The notes under the pieces are model-generated. The model did not search any database. It was not told the origin of the DNA and was given only the letters and a program-made list of their open reading frames with translations. Positions 11,901 through 25,057 of a stretch of DNA of 64,000 nt are shown here, one piece after another; the stretch's first letter is position 1; the number at the start of each line of letters is the position of its first letter. The position numbers and the translations under genes are program-made. The DNA comes from Camarhynchus parvulus (Eukaryota > Chordata > Aves > Passeriformes > Thraupidae), in assembly GCF_901933205.1 (NCBI RefSeq), contig NC_044572.1, positions 28,296,501-28,360,500 on the forward strand. Direction: 5' to 3'.

Positions 11901-14900
11901 TACTTTCTTAATAATAAAGCCAGACAAATTTGCATGGCCACTTATTTAGAGATGGATTTTTCTGGAAGAGGATCAGTAAAATATGGTTTCACAGAGGCTC
12001 AACAGAAACCCGAGAAAAATAATGTATGAGTCAAAAGGATATATGTCTAACTAGCTTTATGGATCTATGTGTCCCTTTCCCTGTGTCTTTTTTGCCTGCT
12101 TCTCTTTTCCAAGTTTATTGTATAAAAAATTACACGAAGGTAGGGTATAGCTCAACTTGGGCACTGTATTTGTTGTATGAATTAGTAACTAGCATGCTCA
12201 CTGGCACAATATTGGCATGGTATGGTTTGCAGAGTGAGTTCCCATCTGAGGAGTCTGCCCTCAGCAGACAGGCTGAGCACAGCCTCCCTACTCCAGAAAG
12301 CAAGGAGTAAAGCTGGCCTCAGTCATGGCTTTCTCCCAGTGTTCATACTGCTACAGAGGTAACCTTTATAGCCTCCATTCCTGAGATATCTCATGGATTA
12401 AAACTCTTCACCCTCTCTGAAGTCCTGTGCCCCCCACTCCAGCAGAGAGGAGGGAAGCACAGAACTCCTGAGTGGTAGCAAAAAAAATCTCTTCACAGTG
12501 GTGAAGCTTCAAAACCTGGGAACTTTCATATGATTTTCTGACTCTGTCATTGATGTTGGCTAGTAAATCAGAATTTGACATCACAAAGAAAAGTTCGATT
12601 TGGAAGCCTAGTAAGAAATGAAAATCAGGCTGAGCACTTTCATTTACTCAAGATTACCATTCATACTTCTGAATCCAGTATAGACAATGATCTTTATATT
12701 GACATATAATGTTGAAAACCCAGATTAAAGTTTAGAATAATTATAAAAACCAAAAATTCAGTTGCTGCTCTCCCAAGTATCAAGTGGATCTCTGAGATGC
12801 CACAAGACTGGGGGAAACAGAGATGTTGCTAATCAACTGGTCCCCATTATCCAAGCTTTTATTCACTCATACAATTTGTATTAAAAATTATCAGTTTCTG
12901 ATTAAAAAAATTAAGTATCTTGGTCATTATCTTTGCTGCGTTATAACAGCAACACTTATTTCAGTTTTATGATTTTCTATTGAATTCAATGGTGTTCTAA
13001 ATCAACTCACCCTTTATGAAAATCCAAGTGAGCCAGCAAAGTAGTACCTGATGGGGCTTGAAAAGTGGGTTTTTTTCAAACTCAAGGTTTCTAAAAGGAG
13101 TGAGCTGTTTTGCATGTAAATTTTGATACACTGCTGTCCAAAAGTCATCCCAAGAAGTTGCAGTTATCTTGTTTTTATTTGTTTGTTCAGTTTTTTATGA
13201 TACACACATATTAGACTGCCACAGCACAGTATGAATATTGCTCTCTTCACAATGAGGACATGGTCTCAGTGTACTGGGTCTAGGGATGTTTTGCATGACT
13301 TCACTAGTAACACATTATTTCAGGTCACATTTTATCAGCTAGCTCAACAAGAATGCCAGTGACTTTCACCTTGTTCCAGCTCCCTGTAAACATAGTAATT
13401 GCCAAAATTATATTGTCTTTTATTTACTTAACAAGCAGTACTTTTCAAAATAAATAGTCTGCCATGAGCAAACACAAATGCTAGCAGTAGTCATAAGTCT
13501 TCCATGCTTTCAAACACAGCTTCAAGCATTTTAAAAGCAGACTGAGAAAAAACTGGTGTGAGGAAGAGGTGTTCCAGCCCATTGTCTTGCTTGAACTTTC
13601 CCCACAGATATCTTGTTGCCATTATTCCGGGCATAGCTCCACCCACGGGTGGCAGCAATAAGCACTTGCAAAGCACTAATACTTATATCAGCCTGCCTAA
13701 CCCTGTCAAAGTGTATCAGTCTGTTTGGTTTGCAGTGGCGCATTTTTCTTGCCATTACTCTGATACTTTTCTACCAGGGATGAATGGCCACAAGATGTTT
13801 CTAGGAGCAAGCAGATGATATCTAAGGAGCCAATATGTGAGCTAACTGTCAAGTGGACATTTGTATTTTTAACATCGTTTCTTTGGAAATACGTGTCATC
13901 ACCTTTCTCTTTTACTCTGCTTAGGTCTTGGTCTTGCACACACACTAGCACTTCATAGTGCCCAACATCTGACTAAGTGCTTTCAGCTCATGCCTCCTCT
14001 GTAACTTAAGTTAGTGGGAACTTTCTGGATGATTTTAAAACGTGCATGCTTGATGACTATCTAACCTAATATATGCTTTGTGGTAGGATTTTTAGCACTA
14101 CCTTGCAGAAGTTTTCCGCACAGGTATGAGACAATGGAAGATCTCTTATCTTAAAGCAATCTTTTTTTAATTAGGAAAGATGTCATCTTGCTTTACTACA
14201 AAATTAAGTGTAGTTATTATTTTTAAGTACCATTCTAATTTTAGAAGGTGATAATTTAGTATGTTAGACTGTCATAATCTGGGGAACAGGCAGAATCCTC
14301 TCTGACAGAGTTCTAAACAATTATACCTTCAAACCCTTAAAAGTTATGATATGCAGTTTTCCCATTTCCCTCTATCCCATTGAGCAGATATTAGTCATTC
14401 TTAGTATAAACTATTGAAATTATTCAGCCAGTTCACAGTGTTGTTTTTAAAATGAAAAATGCTATGATCTTTTAATGTCTTCAGTGTTATAATATGTACT
14501 AAATTAGCAGAACCCTGATGCTCTGATAATTTACACCACAATGTGCTATTTAAAACTGGAAGCCCAGCAGGAGATTTTATTTTTATTAATTTAGTATAAT
14601 TTTAAACATTACAAAAATAGCTGTCTCACAGCTTCCCTGCTGAGCCCTAGATTGTTGCCACAGCCTGTGCAATACTTTATCAGGAGAGTACCATCACTAT
14701 AAATACTGCATAGTTGATTCTGGCTTCAACACAGAATACAAAAGGATGCAGAAGACTGAAGAAGAGACAAAGAAAAAACAGGGCTTGCTTTGTTTTACAT
14801 TTTGTCTGCCTTTTTTTCCCCCTGCTTGCTTCTAAATCTTCTTTTCTTACAGCTTTTTCTCTAAGGGTAGTTGTGAATTTGTAGTCAAAGCCAAAAGGCT

Positions 14901-15500
14901 GAAGATCCACGTTGTAGTAACTTCAGATGTATTACACAATGCTGCTGTAGGAAAATGAGTTTTACTCTATGTCCTTTGTCTATTGCCCTGCCATTCTTGT
15001 GGATTAAACATTAGTGGAATATTACTGTTCATGTCTAACATGTATTATTAAGAGCAACCTCCTATGAATTGCAGCTTTCCAGTTTTATGTACACCACTGG
15101 CTCACATCTGCTCTCCTTTGTGTGTATTTAGTGAACTTACATCTGCCTGATAAAAAAAGGCAACTGTCAGTTACCATATCCAACCTCTCAGCAGCACTAG
15201 GGACGTCAGATCCAGTAGGCATAACATCTTTTGGCCCTTTTATGATGCTTGTCTCTTTGAATGAGCTGAGTTGACCAAAAACTCTTGCCAAGAGTGCCAC
15301 CTTCCAAGGAACCTCTGCCCCTTTAGCAACAGAGGAGTCTTGGCAATGAAGCAATATTTGTGTGCAAAAGATGTTGTTTCAGGTACCAGCTGCACTGTTC
15401 ATAATGGAAAGCTGGGATGGACTGCTGGAGGGGAGAACAGACTGTGATTGAAAGTTATTTTATAAAGATATGAGCTTCTAAATTCAAATTAATTGTGAAA
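8941..15500. other. AT-rich non-coding DNA, no gene seen
   Basis: The longest frame is 106 codons (10345-10665), which is hydrophobic, cysteine-rich and unlike any family I know. Overlapping frames on both strands at 13491-13951 reflect a locally GC-richer patch (for example GCTCCACCCACGGGTGGCAG near 13640) and support no gene. No intact transposon or RNA gene was seen. Short A and T runs (about 8 to 10) are scattered through the stretch. Confidence 0.75.
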
Positions 15501-18500
15501 CTCTTCAGTGCCGATGTTATTTATATTTATTTACTGATCAATATTACATTTTATATTACAGAAATTTATAGATTAATTTAATTTATTATTTTTTTACTGG
15601 CTGTCTGTATCTTCTACCTGGTTTCCAGGTAATATTCTTAAAGTAAAATGTGAAAACTGAACAAAGCTCAATTCCAAATGTTTACAATTTACCATGCAAC
15701 TCTAGTAAGGCAAATCATATTTCACTGGCAGGCAACTGATTTCCTTGTAAAACTCCTGTAGTTTTCACAAAAATTTTGTGACTTGACAGTAGAAATGTGA
15801 TTAGTGCATATGTCCCCCATTTGAACAAGAAGACCTTCTATTTAAAACATTTGGTGCTTAGATGTTAAACACCATATAGATTTTGGTTGAGTGACATGTA
15901 GGCAATTCAGCTGTGCCTCAGACAGGAGCTGCATGTTCACCATTCTGGGGCATAGAAGGCAGGCAACCTTCTTCCTTGATGAGCCACCAATTAACCCTAG
16001 TTAAAGTGATAGTATTTTTCTTTCAATGACATTATTACTGACTAAAACTCCCCCTCAGCTAATTGACAGGCATTTGGCCACCCCACCTGTATGGACTGAG
16101 GGCTGCTCAGGTAAATATTTTCATCACTGAAATATTTGTTGTTAAAAATTCTTTCTCTGTCCCTTGTGCTGTGATGTTTACACCTGTGTACACACATACA
16201 GGAAATAACAATTCATTTGCAACTCTCTTCTTTTTCCACAACTGCCAGGAGAATGTGAGTGAGGTAAGTCATTCCAAGGATATTGGAAGAAATGAGGCAT
16301 GAAATAAAAGCCTTCCTGCACTATCTGCTGATCCTCAGGAATGTAAGGGAACCTGCTGTATTAAAGAGAAACATCCAGGCTATTAAGTAAGGCACTAGGA
16401 CAGTGGGGAGCGAGTGCTGTGTGAGACACTCGCCTGAGCTGATGACATCAATGTCCTCAGAACTATTGCTCCAAGCTCATGATTATGGGATCTGCAAGAT
16501 GTCTCACATGTTATTCTTGTTCTTGGCAATGTCAGGGGACTTAAAAACAAGATGATTTTACATTATTCACTTTTTTTTTTAGACATTTTATGAACTGGAT
16601 GTACCCACTGACAGTGTTACAAATAATGTAGTATTGAGCAGCTTTCTGCTATTAATATTATTAGTCATACTCATTAAGTTAATCAAGTGAATCAATCTGA
16701 GCAGTGTTCCAGCTGTTTCGTGAAAAAATCTGAAGGACTCTGAATGGCTTGTACTGAGCAGTGTCCTGTAGAAAAAAGTGGGATTTTGCTACTTAACACT
16801 GGAATTTTCTTTTCACCTGGTGAAAAATTCTTGTCAGAATTAGTTATGCTGTTCACTCAGTAGGCTTGCATGACAAGGTGACTCAGAAAAACACGGCCAC
16901 AGATTGGTAGTGGAGGAGAATTTGGGTTAGGAGGATTTGGAGGTCTTGCTCTGAGGATATTGCAACAGTCCTATAGAATGATAACTGTGCTGAAAGGAAT
17001 ATTGATATATAGGTATCACTGTCTTTCCATAAACTGCAATAGAAAAGATGACACTGCAATAGTGATTGGACCAGCATGAAAAATTCAGGTTTAATATTGT
17101 CTTCATGTTGAACCAGAAATCTTCATCCTATTAGTCCAGGTAGCACAAGTTCTTTATATTTCAGCAATAAGATCTAACAATGCACAGTTGTTCATGTTCC
17201 CAAAGTAAATGGGAAATATGTGGTTTTGTAGTCTTTTTCTTTTCATACCTCATTCATAATACTGCTACAGAAGCCAAAATATGAGAAGATTTCTGATTTG
17301 TCTCTCCAAGAACAAACCTACTGAAAAATAGATGGTTTTGGTGTGGAGAGCAATGTACATGGATATGGAAAAAAGCACATATAAACTTAATGTTTTTCTT
17401 GTGCTGTAAAATGGGGATTTTTACAGCAGAACATGGACAGCAGGTTATGACTTCTGCTCAGAATACTACACATGTATGTACAGATTGTGAATTCTACATT
17501 TTTTTAAAACTTGAAATGAAATGTGTTGTCTGTGACAAACATTAGATTGCAACTCTCCAAGACCAGTTAACAATTCACTATATTTTCATGAAGAGTGTAC
17601 ATATAAAATAGCTTCAAAAAATCATACTGTTGTTTGCCATAAATGATATTTTTAGTAATCTATACATAAATTACCTATTAGATTAAAGGTACATATGTTT
17701 TGATCTATTCACATTTGCTTGAGCCACAGCTTGCCTAAGACCACAGGCATTGCAAAAAATATTCTAGATATACTAAAAACTGCTTGAACCTTTTTCATTG
17801 TTTCTTAGTAAGGCACATACAGCTTTTTATTAAATTATTTTCTAAATGTTATTTTGTAAAGAAATTTAATAAAATTTACTACTCTGCAATCCATTGAGCA
17901 CTTCCTAATTTAATTTTCATATTCTGCATTTCCTGGGATTTACAATTAAAATCGTGATGAGCCAGACATTCAAAGTCTTACATGTGTGAGATTTTTTTTT
18001 TTAACTCAAAAATATCAACAGAATTTTGGTTTTATAAAATATTTTCAAACAAAGAAGTGCAAGTAAGTGAGGCCTTTTGTACATAGATTATGAAGTTTTT
18101 ACTAAGTTTCACAAACTTTTTTCTCTTCTTACTTCTTTACCCACTCAACCCATTGGCAAAGTAGACTGCTTATGCCAATGCCAGATACAGTTAATAGAAA
18201 ATAATAGCTCTGATGTTTTATACTCTCCGACATTGATCAAATAAAATTAAAAAATCCTATTCTCCAGAACAGACACTGTCATTAAAATTCTTGCAGATTT
18301 ATTTACATAAAACTCAGCGTGTTTGTAACCAAGAACGAGCCATTGTGCTCAAAAGTTAGCTCATTTTTCTACCACTTTATTATGCAAAGTTCTTGGAGAT
18401 CCCTACAGATCAATACCTTTATTTCTTCTACAAAAATAATGCCTTTATTTTTATTTTGCATTTAGGACACATTTTGAACCTTAAAGAATATGGCCAAGTT

Positions 18501-21500
18501 TGCATTCATTTCTTCACCCATTTTCTGAAAGACTACATGGTGTTGCACCACTAGCCCAGAAAAAGAAGCACTCAAAAACAAACTTTAGGGGTTCTGGGTC
18601 ACCTGGACCTTTTTATGATCCTGCTAGGTGGAATAATTTATCCCATCCTGAGCTTGGTGAGGATATTTTAACTAGTCTCTGAACTGAGTATGCGCTAAAA
18701 GTAACAAATGCAGCAATGTTTGCATTTACTCAGTTATTCAGCCAAAGTCTTTCACTCAGGACTCCAAGTAGCAACTAGCAATTTTGCAATTTATGTTCAA
18801 GCTTTCACAATTTTCATATACATAGAACTCTTCTCAAAGTTTTGTAGTACTTTAAATTGAAGTTATTTTGTATGCTTTGAAAGTAGCTTCTCTTTAGGCT
18901 TATGTTGGAACAATAATATACCTAGTTTATAGGAGGACACATTTAAGGATTGAGAGCCTTCTATAACTTCTGTCTTACAGAAAAAAAAACCTTGCAAACC
19001 CAGATTTTGTAGATGTCACTAGGAGACCATGACAAACAATTGGCTCCAAAAACCAAACAAGCACATAGGGCCGTGCAGTGCCAGAAGAGTTGTAGACTTA
19101 GAGGGCTTTGTAGTTTGGCTGCAGTTCTGAAATAACATTTGTTACAAAAAAACCCAGTTCTATTAATTTTCAGAGCAGTGGGTCTGCCTAAGCTCCTCTC
19201 AGCATTGGAAATCAGTGCCCTGCCACTGGATTTCTGTCAGCAGTGAGTTGTCTCTCAGGTGTTTAATTGGGAAGGAGCAAAATTCAAGTGTCACCCATGT
19301 GATGACTGGGACAAGGGATGTCTTGGTATAACAGGATACAGCTGGTCCTCTTGGATGCAGAGCCCTGCTCAGGGTAGACTGGATTGGAATGCATAATGGG
19401 AAATGGTGTCAGAATGAATAACACACGTGCACATAATGTTGTCTCCACTGTGGTGTTTCTAGACTTTCCAGCACTACTTCAAGGTCTGTTACAAAACATA
19501 AGTTTGCTGAATAAAAAAATGTAATTCAGAGCTCAAGCAAAAATTATGTATATGAGGTAAGAAAACAAGTTATAATTTCAGGTGCAATTCTTATCAATAT
19601 TACTGATAGTAGACTGTTCTGCTTTTACTGTATTTTATTTCTATTTTTAAGAATTATCTTTGAGTGGCTCCTAAACTTTGCCTAGAACTTAAAGAGCTGA
19701 TTTCAAAAGAAAGGGTTTGCAAGGAAGAAATTACACCATACTTTTGCTAGATTTCATCACTGAGTAGCCTTTTGATCTTTTCCAACAGACATATTTGTAG
19801 CACCTACTGACAAGATGCCAATCAATTATGGAGAACAAATGAGCCAGGGAAGAAGCAACTGCTTCATATTACAAGCAAAAGTTCATTTTTGTCCATCTCT
19901 AATCACTGTCTCAGCCACAGTAGTTTAAAAGGAGGATAGAGCACAGATGCTTCTAATAGTCTCCAAGTTTTTGAGGACTCTGTATAGAACTCAAAAAACC
20001 CCATGAGTAACAACAGCACTATCTCTTAGAGAAGTTATGATCTTTAGTGTCTCTCTCAGCTTTCCATAAGCCTGCTTATACACATCCTCAAGGAGTTATA
20101 CTCGTGTGCAATTAAAATTAAATACTAATTGCTATTTAAAAAAAAAAAGACTGTGCTTGCAGAATATAACTCCATTCTAATGAATTTCATAATACATTTA
20201 TTCAGTGGAGAAAAGACTTTTTTAGCCAGCAAAATCAATTTTCTGATCTCCAAATGGACATTTTATCCTCTACTCTTCTGATCTTCTGGTGGCATCATGA
20301 ATTTCACAGACAGCTTTGTTAATCAGCAGAGTGCTTCAGAAGAGAGTTTCCTCAGCTAAATGTAGTTACTATTTCTCTTTAAACATCCATGTTTTAAGTT
20401 CCTGAATTATAACTTTGAACCCAACATTCCTACAGTATCATTGTACTTACAGTGTGCAAGAAGCTAAGGTAGGATTAATTAGTTCAGAGAATACAACAAG
20501 CGGTTCAGACTACAATTTATGGGGACTATATTGGGTTTTTTTTATAAAAGTTATATATATTTTTTTAATTTTGTACCTCAGTATTCCTGTGCCTTTGCTG
20601 TCACTCTCACCAAGTTTTTTTTTTTCTGAAATTTTAAATTGTGTTAGGGCAGATTGAGAAATCTAAATTATATTCCAGGTGTCAGTGGTCTTCAAAATAG
20701 GAAGTATTCTGAAATATGTGTTTCCATTTGTTGCCAACTTTAACTTTTTTGGGTTTGTTTTATTTTTATTTGTTCGTTTGTTTTATTTCTCTGTTTTACT
20801 GTTGAATGCTGGTATTTATTTTGGTCTGCTTGATGTAAGCATTGACATTAAACTATTCTAAGAGAAATTGTTCAATTGAAAAGAAGGGAAAAATTTTCCT
20901 GTTTGAGAGCATCATGATAAAATGATTACACATGCTCACATAAAATGAAGGTTTATGTTATTCAGTCTCTGATAAGTTCAGTACTTCTGTAACTGTCACA
21001 CAGGGTAAGACAGAAATCTTGTTCATTTTCTAGAGAACAAAAGTAATCACACATATTCTGGAAGTCTTCAGTGATATCTGTGTCACACAGCAGAATAATC
21101 TTATCTGACATGGATTAAGGTGTACAGTGACTCTTCAGCTAAACTAGAAACATGTTCTGAGTTAAAGTCTTAACAATCAATGATGAAAACATGCCAGCAC
21201 TTCAAAAGATTGTTCCATCTTCTATTACTCTGTATTTCCTTAGTTTTCCCTATTGTGAATAAAAATTAAGGAATTAAGTTTTATCTGAAAAAATTTATAA
21301 TCATTTTCAAACACTTTATATCCAGCTTTAACTGTTTATATATAAAACAATATTCTTGTTCTGTTGTCAACATTACTGAGCTTATTTCTACTAACACATC
21401 ACAACTATGTACTAAAAAGCATAAAATGTATATTGAAATCTATGCATTATGTAGATACCAGCAATGTTTATTTTACAGGGGTTTTGGTGTTCTTTTTTTC

Positions 21501-22444
21501 TTCTGTGAGACTGGAATAAAGAATGAACACTTTGGTTTACAATCTAATTTGGGGGAAATGAGAAGTGATGAAATGTCATGAAAAGAAAACAAACCTCTGA
21601 AAGAAAGCAGAACTATTACACAACACAAATAAAATAACTCCTCTGTAACTTATAAACAACGCTAATGTCCATTCCTATTATTCACTTATTTGTAAATAAC
21701 TGCCATTATGGCTGTGCTTAAAGTCAAGCATGTCACTATTGCAGCAGTGTGGACACCTGTTGCTCCTTACCCTGTAATTCCTCCACTATGCAGCCTTGTA
21801 AAAGGGATCCTGACTCTTTTGTCTGCCTCAAATCAGCAAAATTGCCGCAAGATGGGAGAGGAGTTTGCTGAGCAGAAACCTCCAGAGCCAGCCAATTCAC
21901 ACAGCAAGTAAGGGTATAAGTGTCAAAAGAGAAAGGGCTAGAGCTGGCTTCTGTCCCCTGCCCTGTGACCTTTTCCTGAAGCACAACCAGTACCTTTCCA
22001 GGCAGTGGCATTGAAAGGGCAGCCAGGCTTTAAATGTGCTCCAAGGAAAATGCAAATATTGCCACTGTGGGGAAAACCTGGTTGAAGCTGACACTTCTCC
22101 AGGCAGATTGCTCAGCCCAGTCAAGAGTTAGCTGAAGAATAAGAAACAAAACTCCCTCAAAAAATCTCTCTGCATCCTATCAAGTGAGACACAAATCTGT
22201 AATACTTACAAACTGCAGTGACACCATTATAAAACAATGGCATCAAACAGCAACATCCAAGGCTTTATGAACACAGTTTACATCTATAGCACACTATTGT
22301 AATTGCACATGACCCATATAACAAGAAGGGAAACAGGTTTCTTATTATGCATTTAGGTTGTAGGTAAATATTGGTTAAATCTGTTCTGTTTACATGGATT
22401 TCGAAGGTGTCAGCCTCAGAAATCATAAATCTCAATAATAGGTG
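15501..22444. other. AT-rich non-coding DNA, no gene seen
   Basis: About 15510-15600 is almost pure A/T and could act as a matrix-attachment type region (inference from composition only). A GC-rich 7-bp hairpin (GCGAGTG / CACTCGC, 10-nt loop) lies at 16410-16433 within otherwise AT-rich DNA. T-rich tracts lie at 20530-20800. A GC-richer patch at 21840-22130 holds frames of 67 to 91 codons with no recognisable product. Its plus frame is followed by GTAAGG at 21909, which could be a chance splice donor. Confidence 0.75.
17402..17428. other. 10-bp perfect hairpin
   Basis: TGCTGTAAAA at 17402-17411 is the exact reverse complement of TTTTACAGCA at 17419-17428, with a 7-nt loop TGGGGAT. There is no flanking transposon feature. 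It stands alone in unique sequence and its role is unknown. Confidence 0.45.
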
Positions 22445-22471
22445 AGTGTTTCCATAGGTGATGGAAACACT
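22445..22471. other. 11-bp perfect hairpin beside octamer repeat
   Basis: AGTGTTTCCAT (22445-22455) pairs exactly with ATGGAAACACT (22461-22471) around a 5-nt loop. It lies 26 bp left of a 17-bp tandem repeat carrying two octamer motifs. The arms also contain GTGTTTCC and GGAAACAC, words similar to forkhead (GTAAACA-like) or NFAT (GGAAA) sites. Binding is inferred, not shown. Confidence 0.5.
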
Positions 22472-22497
22472 TATTGTGCCTTTGAAGTGTTTTTTTG

Positions 22498-22548
22498 TAT
22501 TTGGAGCTCATTTGCATTTGGAACCCATTTGCATTTGGAACTTATGTA
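22498..22548. promoter_or_regulatory. 17-bp triplicate repeat with two octamer (ATTTGCAT) motifs
   Basis: Three 17-bp units follow one another at 22498-22514, 22515-22531 and 22532-22548. All contain ATTTGGA, with changes at a few positions. The unit junctions create ATTTGCAT at 22510-22517 and 22527-22534, exactly 17 bp apart. ATTTGCAT is the established octamer recognised by POU/Oct factors. Two perfect copies in phase, next to a perfect hairpin, make a possible enhancer-like element. A TATATAAATA word follows at 22547-22556. A regulatory role is inference; the motif count and spacing are read directly. Confidence 0.45.
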
Positions 22549-25037
22549 TATAAATACATTTCCAACATCTCTCTCAATTTTCTTTGATATCTAAAAGTGT
22601 ACATGTGATTTAATTCATAGAAAAATATTTCAAAGTTCTGTCCCTCTCAAATCAGTATTAATACTTTTATTTCCTTTAATAAGGTAATTATTTTACCATC
22701 AAAAATATAATCATTCTACATTTCCCCAAATCAGCTGTTGAAAATAATTTCTAAGATTGCTTCTTTTCCCCCTTTAATTATTTTAGGAATGGTTTCATAA
22801 TAACTATACTTTCACAGCTACAAGAAAACATATAAGTTTCATAGTCATTAGAGACTATGCATTTGTCTTTAATAAATAACTCATTTTCTGCTCACTGGAA
22901 ATTGTGTCTCTGTCCTATAAGATATACAAAACTTATACTTGTGTTTTGGGGTGAGATTTTTTGCATGTGTATTTTGCTTTTTAAAAAAATAGAAATAGAA
23001 AAATAGAAATCTATGTATCTGATGAGTTGTAAGTGCTTGTGTCTCTTGGGAGTTAGTATTTATTTTTTATTTATTGAGTAAATGAATTAAAAATTTTCTG
23101 TTAAAAATTGATTGGTGGAAACCAGAAAATATGGACATTTTCTGTGTGTCATGACTAGGTTTCACAATTGCCTTTTGAGAAGTATATGTAATACAATACT
23201 TATCTTCACTTTGTGATGTTTATTTGTGGAGTATAATTTTATAGGATATTTTCTTATAAAACAAATTCCTGTCAATAAGGCTTTTGCTTAAGAATAGTAA
23301 TAACAAACCCTTGTGTCTCAGTCAAATTGATTTTTCTGATGAGAACCTTGGAAAAAGTTGTTATTATTTTTTAATCCATCACACGGACAGTATATGAGAA
23401 TAAATCAATGCTGCAGTTTTAGTTTATTGTATATCTCTCTTTCATGGCCCTTCATTTTGTTCATTCCTCACCAAAGAACAACCAGTCGATCAAAATTTAT
23501 TAGCTAGTGTTGACCTATTTGGATCTAGTTAGAAACTGTGGTCTCCTACCTTGGCCATTTAGTGAAATTTTCTATGTAGCTGACCAGAAATACTATTATG
23601 TTTGAGAATTTGCATCTACTTTAGTGTTCCCCTAAATTTAAGGGCTTAAGAGTAAGTTTTAGACTTCCTGTATTGCTATTAAAGGAGGATGAAGGTCCTG
23701 TTTAATTTATTAAAGATGATGGACTTGCATTATTATTAGAGTAGGAGTATTTTATATAAAAGCCAAAGGAGGATGTTCATTTATAAAGCAACTTTTCCCA
23801 GAATTTAAATTGGTGGTAACAGATAATGGACAGTTAAAATGTGGTGTTAGTCACCCTTGACATCATGAGCTATGGCTGAAGTAGGTGAACACCTCTGAGT
23901 GCTAAATGATCCTTGGGGTAGGTGATGGAAGAAACACGTATTCAGATTGGACTCCACAGATACAAAGATATGGCAACGTTCTACATTTAGTTTAAAATAA
24001 TAAGGCAGTCCTATAAGTGGTTGAAAAATTATATGATTTTACTCTATTTTACAAACCAAAAGCGAGAAACACTGAAAAATATCTTGCCTTTCCATCAAAG
24101 AATTGAATAATCCTTTTATTTTCCTTTACTGATACTGAGTGACTAAGGATGATAATCTCTCCACTCCTCTGATGGGCAAAGATGTCATATCTTACTTTCT
24201 CAATAAAAATGTTTCTGAAATAGGATAGTATTTACTAAAATTGCCCTTATTTTAGAAATAAATTTTCTAATCTGTTATTTATTAAATACATTCTTAGATG
24301 ACTCTGTGTATATCAGTGTATGCTCTTATAAAACCAGCTTTTTATGTGCTCACAGTGCTGCTTTTCTTTTCTGGATTAAAAAAAAAAGGGCAGACAAAAA
24401 GATTACTATGTAAGTGAAGTCCTGAAAAATAATTCTGGAAATAATCACAACTTTGGATGTTATTAACACATAAACAGAAGAATTTCTAGTTCATAATGAT
24501 CTTTATTTCATGTAATAGATACCCCAAGTCAAGACTGAGTTTTATCCCCAAAAATATATTAAGCATTATGAACTGAAATTTAGAAAGAATAGGAAAAAAT
24601 ACAAGTACAATCATTTTTACTCTAAAATATCCCCCTCAAATGACAAAGGATACATTGATTACTTCTTTAAAAAATTGCTTTGGGCAAAATGACTCACAGT
24701 TTTGCCTGCCTTACATCTCTACAAATTTCCAGTTCAATGTCTCTGTTCTCAATATTGCATCTTTCATATGATATTAAGGATTTCAATTAGTGTTCATCGA
24801 TATTTGTAATAAATGAACCTGGGAGAATCTCCTATTAAACAGTCTCACACTTCAAACTTCTACTCTGTCCCCTTTTCCCCAGTAACCACATGTAGAGGTC
24901 CTGCTTGAAACATAACAGCTGCTAAATCTGATACTATTGTTGTCATTACCTACAAAAAAGTTTCTAAAATAAATTTTGTCCCACAACAGACCTAAATTAA
25001 GTTCATCTATGTGCAAATGAATCAAATATGATTTGAA

Positions 25038-25057
25038 ATATTGAAATATTTCAATAT
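25038..25057. other. 20-bp perfect AT palindrome
   Basis: Positions 25038-25057 read the same on both strands (centre GAAATATTTC). The words AATATATG and CAATATATG recur just to the right, at 25052-25060 and 25070-25078. In such AT-rich DNA a perfect palindrome of this length is uncommon but not impossible by chance. Confidence 0.5.

Noticed and set aside
13558..13755. Frames on both strands at 13.6 kb as a gene
   Set aside because: A short GC-richer patch leaves several frames open at once; none resembles a protein and GAGGTGTTCCAGCCC there gives only a weak, isolated CR1-like match.
21708..21915. 67-codon frame followed by GTAAGG as a possible exon with splice donor
   Set aside because: The donor-like word alone is common by chance; no acceptor, homologue or second exon could be matched.
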